From NCBI GenBank assembly GCA_963281255.1, contig OY725488.1, positions 5,801,524-5,865,523 on the forward strand: a stretch of 64,000 nucleotides of DNA, in the 5' to 3' direction. The position numbers were made by a program, and so were the translations under genes. The DNA is from Aphrocallistes beatrix. Its lineage: Eukaryota; Porifera; Hexactinellida; Sceptrulophora; Aphrocallistidae. The notes beneath the pieces were generated by a model. The model was not told the origin of the DNA. It worked only from the letters and a program-made list of their open reading frames with translations, and ran no database searches. Shown in pieces: positions 54,330 through 63,593 of the stretch (position 1 is its first letter; each line of letters begins with the position of its first letter).

Positions 54330-55037
54330 TTAAGAAAAAAGAATCTTCTTAATGCATTTGAGAGTGAACAACTCCTTGATGCGGATTGTTTTCTTGGTGG
54401 AGCTCTTTATAGGAGACTTCCCTACCAAAACATATTTTTTGCTTCTAAATACGCTCCTTCTCTTATTGGGGAGTGCATGCTTTGTTTTTGGAGGAGTCTT
54501 CCAATTAGAACGCACTCCTATGGTCAGGGGACTGTGCTGATACAGGTTGCTATGGGAGGACTTACTCAATAGGGATAGCCATCCTCTCCCATGGATATGT
54601 AAGTCACTAATTGCTGCCCGCGGAATAGAGTACATAAACACCACCTCACAGTAGCTCCTCGCGAATCCCCTCTGTGTCTCATTCGTCAAAAACCAATTTC
54701 GATTATCTTCATTTGTGAAGTCATAGGCTTTCTCACATATTTCTGGGTGATTTTGTCTTAGGTATGGAATGCTGATTTTCGCTATAGTTGTACGATTCCC
54801 GTATAGAGCAAAACGAAGAAGCGATTTGAGTTTTGACGTAATTCTCCACTTCTTTGCTCGTTCAAAGCTCGCGGTCGTGGATATAAACTGCGTTGGCGTC
54901 TTCAGCCCATGCTCCACGTGTTCGCTGATGCTCACTAGCGAGTGGCAGGGCTTACACCAGAGGTCTCGATTCGGGTCCTCGTCAGGGCGTAGCAGTCGGT
55001 AGACATAATCCTCATTGAAAGTGGTCAAGCCTCTCAT
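54330..55037 (-). CDS. ART-like family member 4, short basic tail
   Basis: Open frame of 235 residues. The N-terminal domain is more diverged from members 1-3 but keeps every motif: YVYRLLRPDEDPN (Arg14), FISTTASFERAKKW (Ser53), RTTIAKISIPYL, KAYDFTNEDNRNWFL, SYCEVVFMYSIPRAAI (Glu131). Conservation across this divergence supports selection on those residues. The ~80-residue tail is strongly basic (KTPPKTKHALPNKRRS, KSPIKSSTKKTIRIKELF), consistent with a nuclear or nucleic-acid-associated location. A TA-flanked MITE ends about 34 bases before its ATG. Confidence 0.8.
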   Translation of the reverse strand: MRGLTTFNEDYVYRLLRPDEDPNRDLWCKPCHSLVSISEHVEHGLKTPTQFISTTASFERAKKWRITSKLKSLLRFALYGNRTTIAKISIPYLRQNHPEICEKAYDFTNEDNRNWFLTNETQRGFARSYCEVVFMYSIPRAAISDLHIHGRGWLSLLSKSSHSNLYQHSPLTIGVRSNWKTPPKTKHALPNKRRSVFRSKKYVLVGKSPIKSSTKKTIRIKELFTLKCIKKILFS

Positions 55038-55070
55038 ACTGTATCTCTACGCAATGAATGGAAGAGGATA

Positions 55071-55306
55071 CCGTAAACTGGGGCGACTTTGGCCCTAAGA
55101 GGTGACTTTGTCCCACAATAGCAATTTTAATAAAATATACTCAAACTTAGAAATATTGCGGTTTAAATATCTTTGGATATATTGAGAGTTACATTCAACA
55201 TATTATCAATGTGATTACATTTATTCATAAGTTTGTGTATATTTTATTAAAATTGCAATTGTGGGACAAAGTCACCTCCTAGGGCCAAAGTCGCCCCAGT
55301 TTACGG
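55071..55306. mobile_element. TA-flanked MITE at the member 4 promoter
   Basis: Ends CCGTAAACTGGGGCGACTTT and its complement, with TA on both sides. Inverted arms of about 50 bases near perfect (through GGTGACTTTGTCCCACAAT), and weaker pairing further in. 55307-55742 is AT-rich spacer. Confidence 0.85.
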
Positions 55307-55742
55307 TATAGTATTGTTAATTGATACATTTGTTCTCGTACTACCTATGCAACTCCTATACCCCTAGTAAACCTAAATAAATCGCAAATAAATACTGCCA
55401 ATGTGAATCCTACTTCGCACAGCCAGTAAGTAGTAATATTTCAAAAATACAAATTATTCCAACTCCGCTGCGCCAAGAAGGAATTCCTACTTGGCACGGA
55501 ACAAATGTATCTCTAGAATCTCAGGCTAGTAGTGACGTTTCCCCTAAAAAATAACATTCGCATAGTTTAGTAATTATGTATATTATAGCAAATTCTATGA
55601 CTGTATAGATAGAGATATGTGTGTATTTTCGATCAATAAAAGTTTCTCAAATAAAATTGAGAATTTATTTTAAACAAAAAATCCATAAAATAATACGGGT
55701 AGAAAAGGCCATGATATGGCAATCAGAATGAGTGTACAATAA

Positions 55743-56460
55743 TCAAACGAATCTTCTTGGCTTTGACCTAATACGGGTTGACCTTCTTAGCTCTCCTTTG
55801 ACTGAACACTTACCGATCTGCAATCGTTTTAAATCAATTCGAAGAGAACGGCGCAGCTGAAATTTGATCTTTGGCTGTATTTTCCTTTCTTGAATATCAA
55901 GGACCGAAGTTTCAGGAACAGCAATACCTTCCACTGGGCAAACTAGTTCTACGTTACCTTCTGACAATTCTACTTGAGAACTTTGCTCTGACAACCAACC
56001 TTGACCCACTTCGTAGATGTCGTCAATGAATCCAATCTTTAAATACAACCTCAGAATAACATCTCGCAAATGACATCTGCCTGTCATTCTCCAGATAACG
56101 ATTTCGATTTCCCGAATTTGTGAAATCGAAAGCAGAATTAGCGACTCCAGGATAATGCTGTTTGATATAATCAACATTGATCTTGATAATGGTAGTACGA
56201 TCGCCCAGTGCATTGAACTGTGACAAACACTTCTGTCTAGCCTTATCTTTCCACTGTACAGTTCGTGACAAACGAGTACTCGTAGAAATGAATCGGCTAG
56301 GATCTCTGAGTCCAAATTCGATGTGGTTGCTTATACTAAGATTTGAATTTCTATCTTTACATCGAATGTCTTGATTCGGGCTTTCATCAGGCTCAATAAT
56401 CTGTAAACGAAGTTTTCCGTAAGTCCATTCAATCCACTCATCTCTACACAGAACAACCAA
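55743..56460 (-). pseudogene. ART-like family member 5, frameshifted, key Arg lost
   Basis: From the ATG at 56460 the frame gives 145 residues of family domain (EPDESPNQDIRCKD, SRFISTSTRLSRTVQW, FDFTNSGNRNRYLEN, CYSEVVFKD) and then stops at 56023. The homologous C-terminal part of the domain and a basic tail (IYEVGQGWLSEQ, QLRRSLRIDLKRL, RRSTRIRSKPRRF) continue in another frame to 55743; a single extra base near 56025-56032 would explain this. At the position of the catalytic-type Arg (YRVLRP in others) this copy reads LQIIEP, with Gln20 in place of Arg. The S-T-S (59-61) and Glu137 are kept. It is probably decaying or non-catalytic. A sequencing error remains possible for the frameshift, not for the Arg change. 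Confidence 0.7.
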
Positions 56461-56772
56461 AGTCTAACTCTTTGATAAAAACGAGATCAAATATTTAAGT
56501 AAAGTCGTGGTACTGTATATCAGTACAGATCACCAGTATCGAAAAGTGGAATCGCAAGTAGCGATCGGCGGAGTAGCTAGCTATTTGGGGGAGGGAGGGG
56601 TGCATGTTTATCAGGGTTGCCGTGGGAATGGGAATCCCCATGGGATGGGAATGATTTTTTCCCCGTGGGGATTCCTATGGGGAGTTTTAATAGTAAGGAT
56701 TAAATGTAGTCATCTGTCCGTATCCCGATACTGAGACTGAGAATTCAGACCAGTGAAGTTCCAATTTCTAGT

Positions 56773-56943
56773 AGACTACCAGAACCAATTGAGGAATATT
56801 GCTCAATCTGTCGCGGAACATCTGAAAATGGCCTCGTTGGGATAGGAGTCCAGATCCACATGAAGTCAGATGAAATAGACTGGGTAGCATGCGATCTATG
56901 CGACCGATGGTTCCACCTTGTCTGCTTAGGCTTGGATTTGTAG
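56773..56943 (+). pseudogene. PHD-finger fragment
   Basis: An open segment reads EEYCSICRGTSENG, then WVACDLCDRWFHLVCLGL and a stop. It shows C-x2-C, C-x2-C and H-x2-C in PHD-finger spacing with the hallmark W-F-H. The last C-x2-C pair is missing because the segment ends where the Tc1 relic begins. A stop lies just upstream. It is a truncated exon or transposon-borne domain. Confidence 0.6.
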
Positions 56944-57415
56944 GACGTAGAAGGATATATAATTCTTGCCCATTCTTCAGTACTCCAGTCCTTGTGTGCC
57001 CTTGCGAAGGCAAGACGGTCTCTCTTATGCTTGGGAGTTAGGCGGGCTTCTTTCGTGGCTTCCGTCCGAACAGTCCAGCCCCTCGTAACCTTCTCTGGAC
57101 TGTTGAAGTGGAAAGTTTTAGCGAATATTCTGATAATACTTCGGCTCTGATCTGAGTAGTCTTAAATCGATCCGTTTTGCATTTTCTGACTAATAAACTG
57201 TCTTGCCTTTTGGTTGTGACACGAGGCCTACCGGAATAGTCATGTCTCTTACCGAGCCAGTCAGTCTATGTTTCCTTATAGGATCTCAGCTACACTCTTT
57301 TGGCTGCACCCAACCATTGTAGCTACCTCCCTCTGAGTCTGAGTATGGCCGCTTTTCGATAACAATATTAGGTTTGCTCGATTTTCAATGGAAATTCGGG
57401 ATTTCGAAGGCATCG
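56944..57415 (-). pseudogene. Tc1-like transposase relic (N-terminal half)
   Basis: From an ATG near 57412: MPSKSRISIENRANLILLSK, TQREVATMVGCSQKSVAEIL (first HTH), then in shifted frames STSTVQRRLRGAGLFGRKPR and KPALTPKHKRDRLAFARAHK, KDWSTEEWARI (linker typical of Tc1 before the catalytic domain). Several frameshifts and stops. The DDE catalytic part is absent; the sequence runs into the PHD fragment. Confidence 0.8.
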
Positions 57416-57940
57416 AAAGTTCGAAAAATACTGATAAATTGTAAATAATGATAGAGAAGTGAAATAGGGAAGTTGTACAAATATAATGAATGGAATATCT
57501 GTATTTGGGTGTTACTTATCAAAATAACCAAAGATGTATAGGTTTCAAAGAAAGAAACAATCTAGTGAGTTGAGACTATTCAACATTTACTATACTGTAT
57601 ACCTTGATTTTGAGCAATTCTTTTTGACCGGCACTGTATAACAATATTATATTACGTATCTAGAACGTACTCGATAAAAAATCGATCACTACTAGTCAAT
57701 AATGTTATCATAATCCTGACACATACTACAGTCAGGGGCGCTTATTGTGAACCACCAGGGGACCAAAAATATGTTCAATTAACACTTTTGATGTTGACGA
57801 GATCTTAGGTTAGTGTTGTGTTGATTTATAAATAATCACTAGAGTGAACTCTTAAAAGGGATTCCGTTTTAGCATAACACTGCTTTTGACAAATAGTATA
57901 AATAGTAATATGTAAATTCAAACACTAACAATATTACAAC
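57416..57940. other. Intergenic, nothing recognised
   Basis: AT-rich spacer; one possible MITE end (ACCGGCACTGTATAA) near 57630. It should contain the promoter of the Myb-like gene. Confidence 0.4.
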
Positions 57941-58717
57941 ATGGCAGGTGACCAAAGTAAAACTCGCGCGAAAATATTCTCTGACGATGAAATTATGACC
58001 TTGGTAGATCTAGTAGAAGAAAACAAATCCAAAGTTTTCGGAGCCTTAAGTTCTACTCTCACAGCTGATGACAAAAACAAAATCTGGGAAGAAATAGCTG
58101 GTAAGATTTCGGACAGGCATGGCAGCACAAGGACTAGAGATGAGATTAGCAAGAAGTGGTACAATACAGTAACAAAGTATATGCCTCGAATAGCAGATAA
58201 AATAGCTTCGACTAGAAGGACGGGAGGAATCCCAGCTGAAGAATGCTTAGATGAACTGGAGGCAAAGATTTTCTCCATAAAAGGAAAGGAGGCATTTGAA
58301 GGGATTGAATCGGGCATTGATCTCTCACTAGCACCACCCTCAACCGTGATGAAAGATGATGAGTCTATGATTATAAGCCCAACACCCTCTCAGGGATTTG
58401 AAAAAAAGTTCTTTAAAGAACCTTCAGTTCGACGAAAAAGGAAAATTTCAGATTCGGAGACGAGTGGATATGAATCAATTAAGCAGTCCCTACTAAACAA
58501 CGAGGACGAGAAACTGAGGTTGCTAAAAGAAATTGATTCCAAATTAGAACGGGTATTGACAATTTTTGAGCGAGTCGCTGAGGATCAGTCCAAGATACTA
58601 TCATGGATGGTCCACAACCAAACAACCCAATATCCCTTGTTGCCTCCACCCTTTACATCTACTAACTTTCACCCAACTCTGCAAATGTATCCTCCGCAGG
58701 ACGAATACCCTAAATAG
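57941..58717 (+). CDS. Myb/SANT-like protein, Harbinger-type second ORF
   Basis: Intact frame of 258 residues. Residues about 10-90 form a Myb/SANT-like (Myb_DNA-bind_5 type) DNA-binding domain: IFSDDEIMTLVDLVEENKSK, KIWEEIAGKIS, ISKKWYNTVTKY, followed by the RRTGGIPAEECLDELEAKI segment that usually follows it. A basic, Ser-rich middle (RRKRKISDSE near residue 165) looks like a nuclear signal. A coiled coil (LLKEIDSKLERVLTIFERVA) follows, and then a Pro-rich tail. Proteins of this layout are the second ORF of PIF/Harbinger transposons and help deliver the transposase. A decayed Harbinger transposase lies 370 bases downstream on the other strand, supporting that origin. Domesticated host gene is the alternative. 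Confidence 0.75.
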   Translation: MAGDQSKTRAKIFSDDEIMTLVDLVEENKSKVFGALSSTLTADDKNKIWEEIAGKISDRHGSTRTRDEISKKWYNTVTKYMPRIADKIASTRRTGGIPAEECLDELEAKIFSIKGKEAFEGIESGIDLSLAPPSTVMKDDESMIISPTPSQGFEKKFFKEPSVRRKRKISDSETSGYESIKQSLLNNEDEKLRLLKEIDSKLERVLTIFERVAEDQSKILSWMVHNQTTQYPLLPPPFTSTNFHPTLQMYPPQDEYPK

Positions 58718-59084
58718 AAAATTTTTCACCTGCTGATCTACCTAACTCCTTATACCTAATAATTCATTACCAAGTTCATTCATCAATTATTAATTACATT
58801 TTGAGTTAAGTAATCTTAAAACGCTATTACTACACATACGCATTAAACTAATAATAGCACATCGTGATCGGATCGAAGATCCTTTTATAAGTTAGGATCG
58901 GGATCTGGATCTAGATCCTTTTTTTAGGATCGACTAATGCCCTAACTAATAATACACTACGATAATTCTTAACTGAAATAATTGACAACTATTTGTTGCC
59001 TGAACAAATTTGCATTTTCTGAATGGTAATCTTCATCAACATCAATTGGAAATTCTTTCCAAAATATCTATTTTTTTATGCAAC

Positions 59085-59480
59085 CCATGATCAATGCATA
59101 CATTGTGTAAAAACCATGGTAGAGACAATAATTTGCAGACCACTTCGGGACTATAGCATAAGCTCCCACCGGTTTTATCCATTGACCTCCACCGGCTCTT
59201 CCATATGCCAAATGTGCACTCTATTGTTTTTCTTTAAAATGCTCGATTGTACCTTCTTTCACTTGAGGTAACCGGTGAAAGAATCGAGTTCAGCGGGTAT
59301 CCACTGTCACCCAAAAACCATCCATCAACGGTCTGAATTTCGCCTGAAGATATTTTCGGTTTGATTGCCTCCACATGAAAGCATCATGAGTACTCCCATA
59401 GCTTGTATAGCTGTCGACATGCCCTGTGCAATCGCGATGGATGGAAATGGTTGCATTGTAATAGCTTCTTTCAGAGAGGG
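59085..59480 (-). pseudogene. PIF/Harbinger transposase relic
   Basis: On the minus strand, in alternating frames: STHDAFMWRQSN, then GDSGYPLNSIL (second catalytic Asp block), then CTFGIWKSRWRSMDKTGG, SPEVVCKLLSLPWFLHNVCI, the C-terminal part of DDE_Tnp_4 (Harbinger) transposases. Frameshifts and in-frame stops are present. The N-terminal third is missing. It lies tail-to-tail with the intact Myb-like ORF. Confidence 0.8.
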
Positions 59481-59632
59481 TTATGTTCTACAGTTTTATT
59501 GTACATGTATGATTGTAATTAAATAAAAAATTAAATATTAAACTTGTTATGATTGAAAAGCATGTACGTACGTGCATATGTGTATATCCTTACTATTACA
59601 TAAAACTCGATTAATGTTTGTTTATATATATA

Positions 59633-59804
59633 CAGTAGACTCCACTTAATAGGGTCCCATTGGTCAGAGGACATTATGGCCCGATTAAGCGGAGAACTCT
59701 ATTAACCGAAAATATTTGGTATTAGCTTCTATGTGTGAGAGCTACTCCGGTCCTGATAAAAAGGGGCCCGATTAAGCGGTTGACCCGATTAAAAAGTGAC
59801 GACT
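59633..59804. mobile_element. Pogo-like MITE, intact relative of 44643-45490
   Basis: Starts CAGTAGACTCCACTTAATAG after TA; contains GCCCGATTAAGCGG at both ends, inverted. Inserted in the TA microsatellite of family A copy 5. Confidence 0.8.
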
Positions 59805-60138
59805 ATATATATATATATATATATAACGAATTGATTGAAGAAACTGCCGGGCGCAGAAAGATGATTTTGGGTAGTGGGAGTTTTTTGGCTATGGCTCCAC
59901 TAAGTTCTGACCTCAGACGAAAATGTCAACTCATCATCGAATTATGACGTCATTGTCACCTTTTTATAATTAGAAATTTCAGTTTTTCGACTATAACTCA
60001 GTCATTTTAAGTGATAGAAGGCCGAAATTTTAATAGAATGTGTATATTAATATATCTTACATATGATACAACTCTCATCCAAATATGATGACTCATCACT
60101 CTGTTATGACGTCATCATTATGCATCAAAATTTTAAAA

Positions 60139-60815
60139 TGTCGGTCGACAGACCGATAGTGCAGCTCCAGGAAGTGACTCGATGGAACATGAAATGTAAA
60201 TATCGGAATGCATCGGGAAATACTCATTTTAGGGCATTCTAAGTGTGAAATTTGGAATCTACATATTTTAAGAACCTATTATAGCCTTTGATTGCATGCT
60301 TTTAGCATAAAATAAGTTTTTTTTAAATTAATAGGTATAAATTTTACACTCCCACAAGTATATAAACTTTCAAACTGTGCCACCTCATACCACCAATGCC
60401 ATCATATACAATGGTGATCACTCGTGACATGTGGCATAGGATAGCAAATGCAGAAAATACTTAATCTTGAAGAAGAGTAATTAAGTTGAAAACTTATAAA
60501 GTGGGTAATTTGAATGTGGAGAATTCGAAGTTAAATTAAGGGTATCTCTTACCAATTAAATACCTTGACTAGCTAAATAAATCAGTATTATAACTATTTG
60601 TATGGGGAATTATGGGATGTACGAATACTTTTGTTCAGGCAGTGTACATACATATGTTAGAAATTCATAAAATACTTAGATTATCGCTTTCAAAGTGTGA
60701 AAATCGGAATCTACATATTAAGATATCCTATATTAACGGACGGACGGACGAGATACTCAGTCCATGCCATAAGGGCATATCTCTATTGGAGCTGCACTAA
60801 AAATTGATTTTTCGT
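60139..60815. repeat. Composite repeat inserted in family A copy 5
   Basis: The outer parts (GTCGGTCGACAGACCGATAG, GCAGCTCCA at the left; GGAGCTGCAC at the right, inverted) are related to 9668-9740. The inner 60210-60650 resembles the TA-flanked palindromic element at 49109-49585. No gene. Confidence 0.6.
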
Positions 60816-60950
60816 GCGATATCGATTATAGCTGTAGGACAGACGTATTTAGAGATGTTATCTCTCTTATAATTAATCAATGTGATCCCAGGCGCATCCG
60901 GCGGACAGTGTCCGCCAGCCGCGCAGCGCAAGCAAGCGAAGCGCGCTTGT

Positions 60951-61760
60951 TAAAATAAAGAGTCCTGCCACTTCCCCATCCATCCAGCTATAATATCAAA
61001 AATGCAAGGTTTTGTCACAAGTACAAGAATTTGACCAGGTGTGCAGATGGTTCAATGATTGTGAAGCATAATTATAAGATCGATTTCTAAGCCATGGAAT
61101 AACATTGAACTAAAAATCCAGCTAATAAAGATTTTGCTGAATAATCCATAATAAACCCCAGACACACATACACCCACATACAGTAAATAGACCAGAATTA
61201 ATTTAAAGGAAAAGTTCATATTTACTCTTCAATTCAATATGTTTGAGGAAATTATAATTCTTATATTTAATTGACCATCATAAACTAAATAGAGAAGGGA
61301 ACATGTTAGGAGTTGAAGGTGATTTATGGTAATAATGTGTAACAGTTGTTCCTCATTATATAATTATACATACTTGCTTATCTCCTTAACGAGTTGGTTC
61401 CTCTCCTCTTGTAGCATTTCTTTTTTTCTTTCTTCCTAAATCAGGAAATTGTTCTTCATTCTTCCGTTCGTAAATCTGGAATTTTGCCTTGTAAGTAAAC
61501 ATTCCGATATTTATGTTGTTTCATTAAAGAATTTATTACAATATTCAAATTTTTCTCTTTCCTTAATGACTTTTTAGATCAAACCTTGAGAGTGGTACCG
61601 TATCATACCAGGATTTCCTGAATATTCATATAGTACTTAAAATAACAAATTAGTTTGTCTCAATAAATAATAAAAAATAACAACAAGAAGCAACATATAC
61701 GAGGATAGCATGATGCAGGCGTATAATGTATATGATAGTAGTGGAAGTACTTGTTAAGTA
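60951..61760. other. Spacer with one possible coiled-coil exon
   Basis: Mostly AT-rich. On the minus strand, 61435-61374 is a 62-base open segment between TTTAG and GTATGTA. It encodes KKEMLQEERNQLVKEI-type coiled coil. It may be an exon of a gene I cannot assemble; confidence in the exon alone is about 0.3. Confidence 0.35.
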
Positions 61761-62031
61761 CAGTAGAACGTCAGTTATCCGAACACTTCAGTTATCCGAA
61801 CCCCTTGGTTGACCAAACTAAAATAAATGTATAAATGATGCATCCTGAGTTGATAATTGAAAATACTACACTGCCATCCTTTTATATACTATTGATGATA
61901 CCTACATAAGCTAATAAGTATTTTATCCATATTCATTATTATGACTACTTAGTACTACTGACCAACTTTTCTATATAATCACATAACAACTTCAGTTATC
62001 CGAACCCGTTCGGATAACTGACGTCCTACTG
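61761..62031. mobile_element. Pogo-like MITE with GTTATCCGAAC repeats
   Basis: Ends CAGTAGAACGTCAGTTATCC and complement, TA on both sides. CAGTTATCCGAAC occurs twice at the left and as CGGATAACTGACG at the right. Confidence 0.85.
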
Positions 62032-62184
62032 TATAAGTTCCATACTTAGTTCTAATTATATGTGTGATATCTTGCTATATAAGGCAAAAATAATTTACAA
62101 TTTATTGTATAACAACACAAATTCACTATTATACAAAATACTTTTGGATAAAATATAATTTACTATCATCTACTCTGTTATCAA

Positions 62185-62541
62185 ATGGAACCCAAAGGAA
62201 CAGTAAGACTCTACGCACCTATCGGATCATCCATCACTCTACCGACCCAATTGGACTCCCAGGACATCTCAGACTGTCTCTGGTGCAAGGGGAAGGAACC
62301 TCTGGGACAGAGTAGTCCGTTCCTCACAATCCCCTGCACCCAGGAGAACTACGGCACTTACACGCTCTTGTTTCGGGATAATGAGGGGAGATCCTTCTGC
62401 GAGGTATTTGAGCTCTATCCTCTGTCTCAGGACATCTACGGAAGAGAAGTCCTTGTTCACCTCCATCCATCCAACTACCAACAGCCTGATGACCTGGTGT
62501 TTTATGTCTTCCGCAGGCTGATACGCTTGTCTCCTCACTAA
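62185..62541 (+). CDS. Small Ig-like domain protein (putative)
   Basis: Open frame of 118 residues, GC-richer than its surroundings, which suggests coding. Residues about 5-80 fit an Ig-like sandwich: TVRLYAPIGSSITLPTQL, Cys31 and the Trp of CLWCKG, then FLTIPCTQENYGTYTLLFRD, where NYGTYT stands in for the D-x-G-x-Y of Ig domains. No signal peptide or membrane segment, so it would be intracellular unless upstream exons exist. It may be a last exon or a complete small gene. Function unknown. Confidence 0.5.
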   Translation: MEPKGTVRLYAPIGSSITLPTQLDSQDISDCLWCKGKEPLGQSSPFLTIPCTQENYGTYTLLFRDNEGRSFCEVFELYPLSQDIYGREVLVHLHPSNYQQPDDLVFYVFRRLIRLSPH

Positions 62542-62934
62542 CAGAGAAAGCAGTGGATCAAGTCTAGCATTAGTTCCCCCATTCATGCATGTATGCTACT
62601 TGGTCCTTTACTTCATTATTATTTGTTGTGTGTGTTGATACAAAATAAAATTTAAAAATAAACAAGAATAAAGATCTTAGAAAACTAGAGGTGTTCCAAG
62701 ATGCATCCATGGTATTGGTAGACTTTTAGCAGAAACGAGACACTGGATGAATGGAAATCAGGTCTTGCCACTAGCTGGCAAGCAATACCAATCAAATGAA
62801 ATAACTTAATGAATTAACTAAGTTAAATTTAAAACTAATATTTATCCTAATATCCTTCTATATCAGTAAATCAAGATTAGTTAATCCGGCACAGCTTTAT
62901 CGCACAAAAATCATCAAATTTGTCAATTTAAAAT
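62542..62934. other. Intergenic, nothing recognised
   Basis: AT-rich 3' region of the small Ig-like gene. Confidence 0.4.
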
Positions 62935-63592
62935 TTTTTTAAAAATGTGCAATGATGACGTCATAACAGCGTGATGAGCCATCATTTTTTGATAATAGTT
63001 GTATCATTGTGAGATATATTAATATACACATTCTATTAAAATTTCAGCCTTCTATCACTTAAAACTGCTGAGTTATGGTCGAAAAACTGAAATTTCTAAT
63101 TATAAAAAGGTGACAATGACGTCATAATTCCATGATGAGTCGACATTTTCGTCTGAGCTCAGAACTTAGTGGAGCCATAGCCAAAAGACTCCCACTGCCA
63201 AAAATCAGCTTTCTGTGCCTGGCAGTTTCTTCAATCAATTCGTTACACACACATAAATAAATATATATATATATATAGTCGAACCTGCTATAACGGCCAG
63301 AACCTGTCTTTAACGGCCATCACCTTGTTCACCTTTTTATGTGTTTATTACATGACCTGTTACGAACGATAAACAAGTTTCATGTAATTACTTCAAGTAA
63401 TGGATTTAAAAAAGCTTGATATTTATTGCACTACGCAGATATCTTTTGGGGATTAAGACAATTACCTGTATAAAACGGTCACCTGTGTATAACGGCCAAT
63501 TTTATCCAGTCCCTTGGGTGGCCGTTATATACAGGTTCTACTGTATATATATACACAAACAAACATTAATCGAGTTTTAATAGTAAGGATAT
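62935..63592 (-). repeat. Dispersed repeat family A, copy 6, with MITE
   Basis: Inverted copy: TGATGACGTCATAACAGC, CATAATTCCATGATGAGTCG, CTTCTTCAATCAATTCGTTA, then (TA)n, then ATTAATCGAGTTTTAATAGT as terminus at about 63590. Its GC-rich end is missing. It directly abuts, and truncates, the NHL fragment that follows. Confidence 0.85.
63278..63543. mobile_element. Pogo-like MITE with TATAACGGCC repeats
   Basis: Left edge AGTCGAACCTGCTATAACGG, right edge CCGTTATATACAGGTTCTAC TG before TA, inverted. TATAACGGCC and its complement recur four times. It lies in the TA microsatellite of family A copy 6. Confidence 0.75.
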
Positions 63593-63593
63593 T

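Larger units (their letters stand above)
59596..60950 (+). repeat. Dispersed repeat family A, copy 5, interrupted twice
   Basis: Begins AAAACTCGATTAATG, runs through (TA)n and AACGAATTGATTGAAGAAAC, and ends at GCGCAGCGCAAGCAAGCGAA (about 60915-60945). A pogo-like MITE sits in the microsatellite (59633-59804), and another repeat sits in the body (about 60139-60815). Confidence 0.85.

Noticed and set aside
55743-56315. Reading the second frame of member 5 as an independent gene.
   Set aside because: Its first half is an out-of-frame shadow of the family domain; only the C-terminal part is real continuation.
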